A stretch of DNA of 64,000 bases from Pseudobutyrivibrio ruminis. Lineage in GTDB: Bacteria > Bacillota > Clostridia > Lachnospirales > Lachnospiraceae. Each line of letters opens with the position of its first letter. Positions within the stretch are counted from its first letter, which is position 1. The stretch covers positions 118,588-182,587 of the forward strand of contig SVES01000001.1 of assembly GCA_015057305.1 (NCBI GenBank), read 5' to 3'. The position numbers and the translations under genes were made by a program. Of this stretch, positions 8,908 through 19,114 are shown piece by piece. Below the pieces are notes generated by a model. That model was not told the origin of the DNA. It was given only the letters and a program-made list of their open reading frames with translations, and ran no database searches.

Positions 8908-11871
8908 TTAAAACATCTGGGAAATTACATCTATATAACCTCTTGCGATATTGTATAAAGCTTCAGTTTGAAGCTTATCATCCTTAGCATTCTCTATCTC
9001 TGCTTTTGTAAAATTTCCTACACTCCAATTGTATATATCAGATGCACTGATACCACTTTGCTGATTGAAGCTAAGGTTAAATGTAAAGCCTGTATTTTCT
9101 CGCATTATGGCTGCAATTTCATCAGCTGCGTTTTCAAACTTTTCGCGCATACTAGCTGTCTCGCAATCAACAGTTCCATTAACCTCTCCCGCCTCATAGT
9201 GGAAGGTAGTAGATATTGTGCCAGTAGACTGCAGGTATAGTGCCATCTTTATCAATCCAGACTCACCATTACCTCGAACAATTCTAAGGCTCATTGTTCC
9301 TGCCTCATCTGAAATCATCATTGGAATGTGATATGTCTCACCAGTATTTGCCATTTCTTCCATAGCTTTAGTTTGCTGTAAAACTAAACGCATTCCGTCC
9401 ATGTCAATTGTCCGAACATCTTCTGTCTCAATCATGGTTTTCATAACATTTTCGGCGAGAGTTCCCAATGCTTCCTGAGCCTCTGCCATTTCCTCAGGTG
9501 TATGACAAGCCTCTGCAAAACGAGAATAAGCCATATCGATTAAATCTTCTATTTCTAAGTCTTCTGGGACTTCATCAACCTCTCTTTCATTCATTACATC
9601 CATTCTCATACTAGCTGCTTTAGAAAACAAATCCTTCATGACTTTTCCATTGTTCTCTACGAGGGAAGCTACTGCTGCTATCATATTTGGAGATTGAGGC
9701 ATATTATATTCCTCTAAAATGCTTTCTACAGTTTCAATGGACTTAAAGCTTGCTTTTACCTGCTCTGTCACGTACTTATTGTAGGCAACTTCTGACTCTT
9801 CATCTAAAGCTGTCTCCATAGCTGTTGCAAATTCATCAGGATTCATATTCATAAAGCTATCTTCGCCAACTACCTTTAGCTTGGTAGGTGTCATAGCTTC
9901 TTTAGCATCTCTACACCTATCAGTCAGAAATACCTTTTCTATTTGCTCTGTAATTGATAAGTCCCTTACCACCATTTCATCTAGTTGGCCAAACTTATCA
10001 TTTATCTCATATTCCTGTCCAACGTGACGACTAGATCTTACAGCAGTCATAAGATTTCGCATTGTCACTTCTGTGCCTTGACTTATCAACGCACCAATAG
10101 CTGCACCATCAGACTTTTCCACCTGATGCAACAATCTATAAACACCTACATATGCATCTCGTTCAGCTTCACTTATCTTGGAATTATGCTCTGCCTTCCA
10201 TAAAAACCTTGCAAAGCTTTCTTCATCTGAGGAGCTTCCAAGCTCAGCCTTTATCTGCTCTGTTTTTGCCTTTAGTGCTTCCATTGTCATATCAAGAGGA
10301 TTGTCTCCTCGCTTAATCATTTCAGCAACCACAGCAGGTGTCATGTTCTTAAAAGTTCTTGCCACCATTTCTGTAGACGCTTTCATTCTAGTAACTGATT
10401 CAGCGTTTATATCCATCTGATTATAAGCAAGCACACGTACAGCTTTTTGGCTGGACTCTGTTGCCTCTATATTGAGTCCCTTCAAAATATCCTCTACGTT
10501 TTGGAAAGCTTTGCTCATGCTGTCTCCCAAGTCGGTTCTAACCTCTGTTCCCACAGATTCATAAGTCATTTCCATTCTAGAATATTCAGCTGTTACAGAG
10601 ACACTAACCTCATGTACATATGAAAATGTCTCGGCATTAATATTCGAAAATCTTCCAAGCATAGCTGCTGGGGCAGACTGAATATCTGCCATCTCATTCA
10701 TTACTTGCTTATAAAGATTTATGTTGGAATTTGTCGCCTCATTGTTTTCCCCATTCATGAGAATCTGTAGAAGATTTGTTTCCTGAAGCTTAAGCTTATC
10801 CAATAAATCAGTCAAATCATTTGTATTGACTTCAACACCATTTTTCATCATGGTAAAGGTTGCTTCAACTGTCATAGTCAACTGAATTTCAGTCAGTTGT
10901 CTTCTTGCAGTTATGGTAGGCAATGAATTAGCATCCATTCCCATTACTTCATCAAAAGTCATTTTTGCCTTATCCATTAAAGAATAACCGGGAATTAAAT
11001 AAGCATCTGTTGGCTCTTTACCTTCAGCCACAATATCGTCTATTGCATTTATAATATTTTCCTCAGATGGTTTCTCATAATCACCTAGTTCAACCATGTA
11101 CTCAAGATGTTCCTTAGTAATAGGAACATCTTGCTTCATCATGGCGGCCACCGTTTGTTTTAGTTCCTCTGGTGACAATGGTCTTTGCGCAGACTCTGAT
11201 TGTTCACTCTCTACTTGCTCTATAAGTGAATCTAACTTATCTCCTAATTTTTCAAGAAGACTTATAATGTCCTCATCTGTTGGTGTTCCTGCTCCACTAT
11301 CATTTACAGGCGCTGAGTATGTCGCATTATAAATATTTGAAATAGTTGGCTCCAACTCGTTCTTTACAAGATACGCCTGAGTTTCTACAGGAAGTGTATC
11401 AGAAAGTCCTCTTGTCATTTCTACAGCCTGAGCCATAGAGCTACTCATAGCCTGAATTTCATCAGTATCCAGCCCACCCATCTTGCTAATATCCTTGCCG
11501 GCCTTTGCAAGATTCATTTTTATCTCGTCAACTACTGTAACAATAGCCTCGGAATCCATATCCATTAGATTATGGCCCTCTTCCCTGGCTTTAGCTGTTG
11601 TCTCATCATCTAGGCCTCGTTCAATGTTCTTCACCTTATCTACTGTAGACATGCCAAGAGCTGATGCCTCGTTCACATCCTTCATGAACTCCTCATCAGT
11701 CATTTTTCCTCTATTATCATAAAAAGCATTATCCACCGATATTGATCTAAGTTCTATTTTTGAATTCGGTTTATTATCATCCTTGATACCGCTTGTGCCC
11801 ACTCCAAAGCCTTGGTCTGTAGCACCTTCTGTTTTAATGTAATCCGTTACCTTGAGTGCTTCTACTTGCAT
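8908..11871 (-). CDS. DUF6240-type protein with possible FliK-like C-terminal domain
   Basis: 987 aa, soluble, long helical body; C-terminus (MMISDEAGTMSLRIVRGNGESGLIKMALYLQSTGTISTTFHYEAGEVNGTVDC...) resembles a hook-length-control C-terminal domain; adjacent to flagellin. Confidence 0.5.
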   Translation of the reverse strand: MQVEALKVTDYIKTEGATDQGFGVGTSGIKDDNKPNSKIELRSISVDNAFYDNRGKMTDEEFMKDVNEASALGMSTVDKVKNIERGLDDETTAKAREEGHNLMDMDSEAIVTVVDEIKMNLAKAGKDISKMGGLDTDEIQAMSSSMAQAVEMTRGLSDTLPVETQAYLVKNELEPTISNIYNATYSAPVNDSGAGTPTDEDIISLLEKLGDKLDSLIEQVESEQSESAQRPLSPEELKQTVAAMMKQDVPITKEHLEYMVELGDYEKPSEENIINAIDDIVAEGKEPTDAYLIPGYSLMDKAKMTFDEVMGMDANSLPTITARRQLTEIQLTMTVEATFTMMKNGVEVNTNDLTDLLDKLKLQETNLLQILMNGENNEATNSNINLYKQVMNEMADIQSAPAAMLGRFSNINAETFSYVHEVSVSVTAEYSRMEMTYESVGTEVRTDLGDSMSKAFQNVEDILKGLNIEATESSQKAVRVLAYNQMDINAESVTRMKASTEMVARTFKNMTPAVVAEMIKRGDNPLDMTMEALKAKTEQIKAELGSSSDEESFARFLWKAEHNSKISEAERDAYVGVYRLLHQVEKSDGAAIGALISQGTEVTMRNLMTAVRSSRHVGQEYEINDKFGQLDEMVVRDLSITEQIEKVFLTDRCRDAKEAMTPTKLKVVGEDSFMNMNPDEFATAMETALDEESEVAYNKYVTEQVKASFKSIETVESILEEYNMPQSPNMIAAVASLVENNGKVMKDLFSKAASMRMDVMNEREVDEVPEDLEIEDLIDMAYSRFAEACHTPEEMAEAQEALGTLAENVMKTMIETEDVRTIDMDGMRLVLQQTKAMEEMANTGETYHIPMMISDEAGTMSLRIVRGNGESGLIKMALYLQSTGTISTTFHYEAGEVNGTVDCETASMREKFENAADEIAAIMRENTGFTFNLSFNQQSGISASDIYNWSVGNFTKAEIENAKDDKLQTEALYNIARGYIDVISQMF

Positions 11872-11966
11872 ATAATTCCTCCGCAGTAATTTTTCTTACA
11901 TTTTTTATTTCGGATGATGTCCCTAAATTTTTAAGGTTACAATTTAATTATCTTTACAATAAAAAA

Positions 11967-12028
11967 CACTCTGCATTATGATATGATGCCTGTCTACTTG
12001 ACAGGTCGCATTTCATAATACAGAGTGT
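11967..12028 (-). terminator. Long imperfect hairpin terminator after the 58-aa microprotein gene
   Basis: ACACTCTGcATTATGA...CTGTC-TACTT-GACAG...TCATAATaCAGAGTGT; on the minus strand the stem is followed by TTTTTTATT. Confidence 0.65.
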
Positions 12029-12048
12029 CTTGGTCATCTCAAGAAACA

Positions 12049-12225
12049 CTATGAACAATTCATGCTCATGGCTAATGATACTGTAGGCTGCTTTACCCCA
12101 TTATAGTTGTCATATATTTTCTTCAAATCTGCCGCTAAAAATCCTGGAAAACAAACGCACAATGTGGCAAAATCCATACCACAGCTACACATAGCCTCAA
12201 CAGCCCGTACATCCTGCTCCTTCAT
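12049..12225 (-). CDS. 58-aa Cys-rich microprotein
   Basis: MKEQDVRAVEAMCSCGMDFATLCVCFPGFLAADLKKIYDNYNGVKQPTVSLAMSMNCS; GGGAGG RBS before the internal ATG at 12225, so shorter than the tracked 91-aa ORF. Confidence 0.55.
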   Translation of the reverse strand: MKEQDVRAVEAMCSCGMDFATLCVCFPGFLAADLKKIYDNYNGVKQPTVSLAMSMNCS

Positions 12226-12381
12226 ACCGATACCTCCCAATACATATCTAGATACAATATCTAGCATCAACTTGAGTACTAGTATAACAATATCTTGTGA
12301 AAAAGCTATGTCCTTTATTAACAATTTTAAATATTATTTTTAGTATATTTTATACTTGCATATGTCACCAGCAATAAAAAA

Positions 12382-12404
12382 GCTCCCGTATCAACTACGA
12401 GAGC
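12382..12404 (-). terminator. Intrinsic terminator downstream of the lipoprotein gene
   Basis: Minus strand GCTCTCGTAgttgaTACGGGAGC followed by TTTTTT. Confidence 0.7.
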
Positions 12405-12422
12405 CTATTACTAATTTTATGA

Positions 12423-14363
12423 TTATTCTTCCTCAGTTGAATCTACATTTGTATATACATTCATTTCTATTCCAGAAAGCATTCCTCCTGGCTGAACCCA
12501 GAAAGTATACCATCCCTTGTCTATATCATAATTATAGTAATCAAGCTGAACACTGCCATTATCAAAGGACTCATCATCCTTTTCAAGGTCTCCATATAGT
12601 TCAATTAAATCATCAATTGTATATATTTCTAATTCAACACCGCCTGCGATAACAAATGGATACTCATCGTACTGATTATAGCCAAAAATTGTTGCTCGTA
12701 TATACTGAACAGGAATGTCCCCTAGCGCTACTTCTGTTTCCTCATGATTTACTACTGCAAAATTCATTTTGCTATATTCATTGCCTAAATAATAACCTGA
12801 AAATTCGTAAGATTCCCCTGCTGGAACCATAGTCTCTGGGCCATCCTCAAATACAAAACCTAAATCCACAAGCTGCTGATAAGAAATAGGTAACTGCATA
12901 GTTGTTCCATCAATCTGGAATGTAAAATCATCAAGGTTATCTGACAGTTCTACATCTGATTGTACTGCCTCTTTTCCATCCTCTCGGTATTTATACGATT
13001 TAGCTCTGATTGACATTGCATGTGAGTAATTGTATCGGTCTGGGCTTTCCTCTAAGAGCTTGTAATAGTTTTCTACAGCATCAACATTATTCATCAGTGT
13101 AACATACATGATGATAGAACCGACTTTGTCATCAACGTTTGATATGCTTATTTTACTATTGTTATAGCTTCCCGAAGAAATTGATACATCTATTGCATCA
13201 CCTGAACTGGTATTTTCGATTCCCATTTCTTCAAACACTTTTTTAGCGTCTTTAATCTTTGTGCCTGGCTTTATATCTCCTGGCAAAACAACATCTACAG
13301 AACCAATACCAGTAGAATCGATTACTTCTACCAAACCATATTCAACCTGATTATACTTTTCTGTAAGCCAAGTAGCTTCAAGTGTAATGGTTTTCGTTCC
13401 CTTCTTTAAGGTTATTTCCTCATCATTAGAAGTTAGCTCACTAGGTGCGTCTTCTATTTCCCAGCCGTTATCCATAAACTGTGTAATTGTACATGGCAAA
13501 TGATACAAATCACCATCTATCTCAACATTACCACTTGCTGGATTATCCCCTAATTCAACCGGTGCAATATATCCTGCAATAAATTCTGGTGTCTTAGAAG
13601 CTAGAGCTTCCATATCAGGCTCTTCTGGCATATCGTCGAAGAAGGTTGAATAGGTTTCCTTTGAAAGGTCCATATCATAATCTATAGCGTAAGCGCCATC
13701 ATAATAATCTGCCTGTCCCACGAATTCCTGCTGTGCAAGCATTCTAAGACCTATTCCAGTAGAATCTCCAACCTCACCTTTACCTACGTGATACATATAT
13801 CCTTTGACATAGTTATCTCCATAGTCATCAAAGCTTTCAAATTCCTGCTGAATCATCTTGGCAACTGGTACAGCATACATAAGGTATTCATCGAATTCCA
13901 TTTGTGATGTGCCATAGCTAGCTGCAAGAACTGCCTCTGCTGAGCCAAGATTATAGGCTCTTTCATAGCTTTCATCATATTTTTCATTTACCAGTTCTTC
14001 TACCTTTTTAATTGCATCTTCATTATCCTTTACAGATTGACTACTAAGATAACTTTTTGCAATATCAGAGTCACTAGAATCAAGCTCTGTTCCTCCGATT
14101 GTCTCCCAATCTAGTTCCTGGCCTTGAACCTCAACCGCATTTGTAGCTAAAAGCCATCTCACTAAATCGTAGCTTACATCACTTTCTGTACAACCCGAAA
14201 AAGAATCATCTACTAGAGAAATTTCTTCTAATTGCTTTTCCTCTTTTTCTTCTGTCTCTTGACTCTTTGCTGAATCTTCACTGACAGTAGCCTCCTTGCC
14301 ACAGCCTGCAAGCATCACCGCAGACATTAATAGAGCTGTGGCACTAACCATTTTTCTTTTCAT
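12423..14363 (-). CDS. Lipoprotein of unknown function
   Basis: Lipobox LLMSAVMLAGC after a Lys/Arg-rich N-terminus; 646 aa acidic extracellular part. Confidence 0.65.
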   Translation of the reverse strand: MKRKMVSATALLMSAVMLAGCGKEATVSEDSAKSQETEEKEEKQLEEISLVDDSFSGCTESDVSYDLVRWLLATNAVEVQGQELDWETIGGTELDSSDSDIAKSYLSSQSVKDNEDAIKKVEELVNEKYDESYERAYNLGSAEAVLAASYGTSQMEFDEYLMYAVPVAKMIQQEFESFDDYGDNYVKGYMYHVGKGEVGDSTGIGLRMLAQQEFVGQADYYDGAYAIDYDMDLSKETYSTFFDDMPEEPDMEALASKTPEFIAGYIAPVELGDNPASGNVEIDGDLYHLPCTITQFMDNGWEIEDAPSELTSNDEEITLKKGTKTITLEATWLTEKYNQVEYGLVEVIDSTGIGSVDVVLPGDIKPGTKIKDAKKVFEEMGIENTSSGDAIDVSISSGSYNNSKISISNVDDKVGSIIMYVTLMNNVDAVENYYKLLEESPDRYNYSHAMSIRAKSYKYREDGKEAVQSDVELSDNLDDFTFQIDGTTMQLPISYQQLVDLGFVFEDGPETMVPAGESYEFSGYYLGNEYSKMNFAVVNHEETEVALGDIPVQYIRATIFGYNQYDEYPFVIAGGVELEIYTIDDLIELYGDLEKDDESFDNGSVQLDYYNYDIDKGWYTFWVQPGGMLSGIEMNVYTNVDSTEEE

Positions 14364-14365
14364 TA

Positions 14366-15391
14366 CTATTTATCCTCCACTTCTAAATTTATTTCTCGCC
14401 CATATCTTTTTTCTATTTTTTGATAATAGCGTTTAGTTACCATTTCATCAATTGCATCTTCTATGTCATTTATGGTAATTGTTGCCTGATCTGTCTTTGT
14501 TTTCATTCTAAACATTTCACCATAATAATAACATTCATGAATTTCTTGGAAGCTTTCGTAATTCTGTTGTAATTCATTTTCTATATTGTAAAGTAATTGA
14601 TATGTCTCCTCACTTGTCAAATATCCACACTCATAAGATAATGCTATAACTCGCATTAATCTCAGGTAGTCATATCCCTTTAAGCCTTCCTCACCAAATC
14701 TTACATATGCGCAGGCTGTTGCCTTAACCTTGTAAAAATATCTTGTGGATATTCCATGCTCTTTAAAGTAGGTCTCGTTTATCTTTTTTGCATCAGCAAA
14801 AGAAAAATCTTTACCATAATCCTTCTTTATTGCCTTCACCGCTTTTCTTACATCCTCATCATCAAGGTATTCCTTGAAGCTTAACTGATGACCATATAAA
14901 AGAGTCTTATTTATTATTGCCTTAGCTGAAGCCCTATCGTAGATATCCCATGCTTTACTGAGAAAATATATTGTTTCATCATATACATCATCAGCCTCAT
15001 GTGCGGCTAAAATATCTGCATCCCCGTTTTCTAAGTACGCATACAATGATGTAGCATCAGCTCCCCATTTATAAATGGTCAGTGTTTTATCAAAACCAAC
15101 CTCATCATAGTAATTTCCATTCTCATCATATTCTACTAATAAATGGGAATATTGCTTTTCCATCTGACTTTTTAGGTTTTCATCCACATCCTCAGCTTCA
15201 TCTTCTTTAGCTACTTCTTCATCCAACCCTAAAGCCTCTGTTGATTCACTTGACGCTTCTTCATTTTCAGTAGATGGCTGATACTTTGCGATCTTATTTC
15301 TTGAATAATCCTTGCAGAATAAAATTAAGGCAAGAATTATTGCAGAAATTATAATTATTGAAAGAATAAGACCTAACTTATTTTTTATCAT
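14366..15391 (-). CDS. Membrane-anchored protein with DUF1266-like domain
   Basis: N-terminal TM helix; AWDIYDRASAKAIINKTLLYGHQLSF...YLRLMRVIALSYECGYLTSEETYQLLYNIENELQQNYESFQEIHECYYYG resembles the DUF1266 pattern. Confidence 0.5.
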   Translation of the reverse strand: MIKNKLGLILSIIIISAIILALILFCKDYSRNKIAKYQPSTENEEASSESTEALGLDEEVAKEDEAEDVDENLKSQMEKQYSHLLVEYDENGNYYDEVGFDKTLTIYKWGADATSLYAYLENGDADILAAHEADDVYDETIYFLSKAWDIYDRASAKAIINKTLLYGHQLSFKEYLDDEDVRKAVKAIKKDYGKDFSFADAKKINETYFKEHGISTRYFYKVKATACAYVRFGEEGLKGYDYLRLMRVIALSYECGYLTSEETYQLLYNIENELQQNYESFQEIHECYYYGEMFRMKTKTDQATITINDIEDAIDEMVTKRYYQKIEKRYGREINLEVEDK

Positions 15392-15459
15392 AATTAATTC
15401 ACCCTCTCGTTCTGGGTAGTATTATAATACTAACAATTTATTTTTGCAACACTAAAATA

Positions 15460-15480
15460 CCGCTTCAATATAGAAGCGGC
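15460..15480 (-). terminator. Intrinsic hairpin terminator after the TIR gene
   Basis: Minus strand GCCGCTTCtatattGAAGCGGT followed by ATTTT. Confidence 0.6.
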
Positions 15481-15486
15481 ATTTAC

Positions 15487-18400
15487 TTATTGAACCATAT
15501 ACTTAAGCTTTTGTAATTCTGAAAGCTCAGCATCCCCATATTTTGCCTTGACCTCTTTGATAAGGTCTTCCTGGGTTTTTACTTTAAATTCAAATAGGTT
15601 TGTACCAAATGCACTAACTATGGTCTGTGATTGTGGTATGTATAGTCTTCCATATTCAGCATGATCCAGCAAACCGTAAGAATTCAAATCAATAATGAAC
15701 ATATCATAATCATTATAAATTGATAAAGTATTACTTTCAGCATCATAGCAGCTATTTACCAAATCATTCATCTGCTCATCCATCAAAAATACCAGTTTTG
15801 ACTGCTGTCTATCATATATTTTGAAGTATAAATCATTCCCCTGTAGAAACAGTAGATTATTGTCATCAGAAAATTTCACGTAATCATAGCAATCACCATA
15901 ATACTCAACTACATTTTCTGTTTCTCCTGTTTCTAAATTCTCCACATATAGCTTGCCCTCGTTTGTAACAACAGCGATGATATTGTCATCATTACTTGGA
16001 AAGATGGCTTCTATTTTTTTACTCTTGTATATTTGTTTTGTTTTGGCTGTGCTTGAGTTTATTCTAAAGGCCTCACTTCCCACATTGATTCCGTAGATTA
16101 CTTTACCATCATTTGATATAGATAGGCTCCAGAATCGCATATCTGCCTCACCGCTGTAAACTATTTCTCTTTCTTTTGTATCAACAACATAATAGCTATT
16201 ATCATGGGTGAAAACTGCATACCTGTTATTATTTGATATGGCATAGTTTAATGTACCCATATCCTCAACCACCTGCAAAGTTTCTGCAGCTTTACTTTCT
16301 ATAGAATAAAAATGTAATCTACCATCGTATGTAGGTATCATTATAGTATCATCATCCAAGTAAACAGAATCTGCATATCGTGCATCATCTGCATTAATCT
16401 GGCCAATTTCCTCGCCTGTCTTTGTCTCAAATACTCGGCATATTACCGGATCCTCCATACTTCCGTCAGAAGTTTCTATAAGAAATGAATCTCCAGATGG
16501 ACTTGCTGTCGCTCCTCCATATACACCAGTTTCCATTTCGTATTTTACGATATAATCATCATCTGTCTTAAATTTCATTACCGTAAGATTTGGGCTTCTG
16601 AATCCCTTAGACACAAGAACCTGATTGCTATAATGAAAATCAATTAAAGAATCTGCAACATCTACAGTGAAGTTGTTATATATTGCACCTGTTATTCCAT
16701 CATAATAATAAAACTTACCATCTGATGTTCCTATTGACATTATTGCATTGTTAAGGCTTGCCATGATGTTTTCTATATAGCCGTTTGTTTTAACAGAGCA
16801 AATATCTTCTCCTGTTGACACATCTAATACATATAAATTTTGTATACCATTGACTAAAACCTGGGATATACTAGTGCCATCCAAATCAAATTCCCTTAAA
16901 ATCAAATGTGAATAGCTGGTGCTAAGAATATCCCCACCATAATACAGCTCTCTAGTCCATTTAATATCTCCTGTAAGAGGATCACACTTGGTAACAATCA
17001 TGTTGCAATCTTCGCCGCTAAGCAAATCATTATATCCCATGCAACTGACAACTATATCGCCATCTGAGGCAAAACCTCCTCCAATGTATACTGTTCGTTC
17101 AATTGGAATATCATGTATTTCGTCATTCTTCAAATCTATGCAGGTTACATAGTTTTGCTCATCATCATTGCCAGCGGTATGTTCAATTAACATCCTATCA
17201 TAGCTATCATCATAGGTTATCTCGTCACCGTAGGTTCCCTGTGTTAAATTATCATACCTTTTATATTCTTTTCCTGTAGCTGCATCAACCAATACTAAAT
17301 AATTATTAAACTTAAAGGTTTCATGGTCAAATGCGCTGATTGAAAGAGCTACATATTTGCCTTTAATATCCACATCCGCAAATGTTGCTTTTTCATCCAG
17401 CTTATACTCATAGCCAAGTGTGCCATCATCCTTGTAGCCTCTCACGAAATTATATGATGCGACTATTGCTAAATCTCCCGAATACCCTAAAGCAATTATC
17501 TTGTCCTCGTCCTCATCAATAATTTCGGTCTGCTTTTTAAATAGGCAATCACCTGTTTCCAAATCCCAAATATAGATAGAATTATCATTATCCTTTGATA
17601 CGGCTCTAGTGCCTTCTGTATTTAATGCAAAATCATCCACATTTACATCATGGGATAAAACTAAATCATGGGATAACTGGTTTCCAATATTATAGGTTCC
17701 TAATGCCTGGGAAAGTGCATATACTGAATCTGATACGTAGGGTCTACCGTTTTCTTCTGTAGAAAGCCCCTCCATTGCCACCAAAGCTGCTGTTTTGGAA
17801 TCTCCACTTTCTAGGATATCCAGTGATGTGGCCGCAAGAACCTTTGACTCATTTATAAGCTTTTGCTGATATTCTGCATTAATCTTGGACAGGTTATAGG
17901 CTGTGTAGGCTCCAAATAATACTGCAACTGCCGCAATTCCAGCTGCAATACTCACATTGCGCCTCATTTGCCTTTCTCTATGTCGCTGCTTTAAATCGTC
18001 ATAATCAACATGAAGAATTGATGCTGCTAATCGCAGAGATTCTGTTTTCAGTTTGCGTTTAACTTCTTTTTTGCTCGCACCTCTGACATCCGCCGCCAAT
18101 GGTTCTACTGGATTTCCGTTTTCATCAGTAAGAAGCTGTGGAGGAAATGAATCTGCTGGTTCCCCATCTACCAATACTGCAAGCACATTTTCTCTTCCGT
18201 GCATTGAAATGAAGGTATCTATTTCTTTCATTACCCAGTATGAATCTTTTGTTTGTGGGGAACAAATAACAACAAGAAAGGCTGCCTCTTGTAGTGCCGC
18301 CTCTATATTTGAACCCAGGTCGCTACCTATTGGCAGCTCCTCCTGGTCTCTGAATACTCTATCGATTTTCTTTCTACCGATTTCTTTTTGAATTTTTCTA

Positions 18401-18495
18401 GGAATTTTGGTAGTTTCCAGTGCTTTATGCACCCTCTTTGCCACAAACATGTCCCGCTCTAAATGTCTGTAGCTAATAAACGCATCATATTTCAT
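15487..18495 (-). CDS. TIR domain - TM helix - extracytoplasmic beta-propeller (WD40/YncE-like) receptor-like protein
   Basis: MKYDAFISYRHLERD...VFRDQEELPIGSDLGSNIEAALQEAAFLVVICSPQTKDSYWVMKEIDTF (TIR); Arg-rich RHRERQMRRN then TM VSIAAGIAAVAVLFGAYTAYNL; then repeated beta-propeller-like blades. Start corrected to 18495 (AAGGAAG RBS). Confidence 0.8.
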   Translation of the reverse strand: MKYDAFISYRHLERDMFVAKRVHKALETTKIPRKIQKEIGRKKIDRVFRDQEELPIGSDLGSNIEAALQEAAFLVVICSPQTKDSYWVMKEIDTFISMHGRENVLAVLVDGEPADSFPPQLLTDENGNPVEPLAADVRGASKKEVKRKLKTESLRLAASILHVDYDDLKQRHRERQMRRNVSIAAGIAAVAVLFGAYTAYNLSKINAEYQQKLINESKVLAATSLDILESGDSKTAALVAMEGLSTEENGRPYVSDSVYALSQALGTYNIGNQLSHDLVLSHDVNVDDFALNTEGTRAVSKDNDNSIYIWDLETGDCLFKKQTEIIDEDEDKIIALGYSGDLAIVASYNFVRGYKDDGTLGYEYKLDEKATFADVDIKGKYVALSISAFDHETFKFNNYLVLVDAATGKEYKRYDNLTQGTYGDEITYDDSYDRMLIEHTAGNDDEQNYVTCIDLKNDEIHDIPIERTVYIGGGFASDGDIVVSCMGYNDLLSGEDCNMIVTKCDPLTGDIKWTRELYYGGDILSTSYSHLILREFDLDGTSISQVLVNGIQNLYVLDVSTGEDICSVKTNGYIENIMASLNNAIMSIGTSDGKFYYYDGITGAIYNNFTVDVADSLIDFHYSNQVLVSKGFRSPNLTVMKFKTDDDYIVKYEMETGVYGGATASPSGDSFLIETSDGSMEDPVICRVFETKTGEEIGQINADDARYADSVYLDDDTIMIPTYDGRLHFYSIESKAAETLQVVEDMGTLNYAISNNNRYAVFTHDNSYYVVDTKEREIVYSGEADMRFWSLSISNDGKVIYGINVGSEAFRINSSTAKTKQIYKSKKIEAIFPSNDDNIIAVVTNEGKLYVENLETGETENVVEYYGDCYDYVKFSDDNNLLFLQGNDLYFKIYDRQQSKLVFLMDEQMNDLVNSCYDAESNTLSIYNDYDMFIIDLNSYGLLDHAEYGRLYIPQSQTIVSAFGTNLFEFKVKTQEDLIKEVKAKYGDAELSELQKLKYMVQ

Positions 18496-18511
18496 AACAT
18501 TCTTCCTTAAA

Positions 18512-19111
18512 TTATAGTTCTGTCCTACCATCAAGTGCCCTAAGCAATGTCACCTCATCTATGTACTCCAAGTTTCCGCCAACTGGAACGCCAGATGCTA
18601 TTCGGCTAACCTTTATGCCTGTAGGCTTTATGAGCTTGCTAATATAAGCGGCAGTAGTTTCCCCCTCCAAGGATGAATTAGTGGCAATAATTACCTCCTC
18701 AGCATCCACCTGCTGCAATCTAACCATTAGCTCTTTTAACTTTATATCGCCAGGTCCAATTCCCGCCATTGGGGATATGGCTCCATGTAACACATGGTAT
18801 ACTCCATCAAACTTACCCGTTTTTTCGTAGGCTGCCAAATCTCTAGTATCTTCTACAACCATTATGATATTTTGATTTCGCTTCGGATTTGAACATATTG
18901 GACAAAGCTCATCATCTGTTAAAGTGAAACATTGCTTACAATATCTAACATTTTTTCTAGCTTCAACAATGGCATTAGCCAGGTCATTTACCTTGTCCTC
19001 ATCCATTCCCAATATATGGAAAGCCAGCCTTTGGGCTGACTTACTTCCAATACTTGGCAAATCGCTAAGCTCTGCTATTAAATTGCTTATTTCTTTGCTG
19101 TAATATTCCAT
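18512..19111 (-). CDS. recR: Recombination mediator RecR
   Basis: LPSIGSKSAQRLAFHIL, CxxC zinc motif CKQCFTLTDDELCPIC, Toprim VVEDTRDLAAYEKTG. Confidence 0.95.
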   Translation of the reverse strand: MEYYSKEISNLIAELSDLPSIGSKSAQRLAFHILGMDEDKVNDLANAIVEARKNVRYCKQCFTLTDDELCPICSNPKRNQNIIMVVEDTRDLAAYEKTGKFDGVYHVLHGAISPMAGIGPGDIKLKELMVRLQQVDAEEVIIATNSSLEGETTAAYISKLIKPTGIKVSRIASGVPVGGNLEYIDEVTLLRALDGRTEL

Positions 19112-19114
19112 TAA

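Noticed and set aside
12423-18495. TIR cluster as a Thoeris system
   Set aside because: No ThsA (SIR2/SLOG) gene nearby, and the TIR protein is membrane-anchored with a propeller, unlike ThsB.
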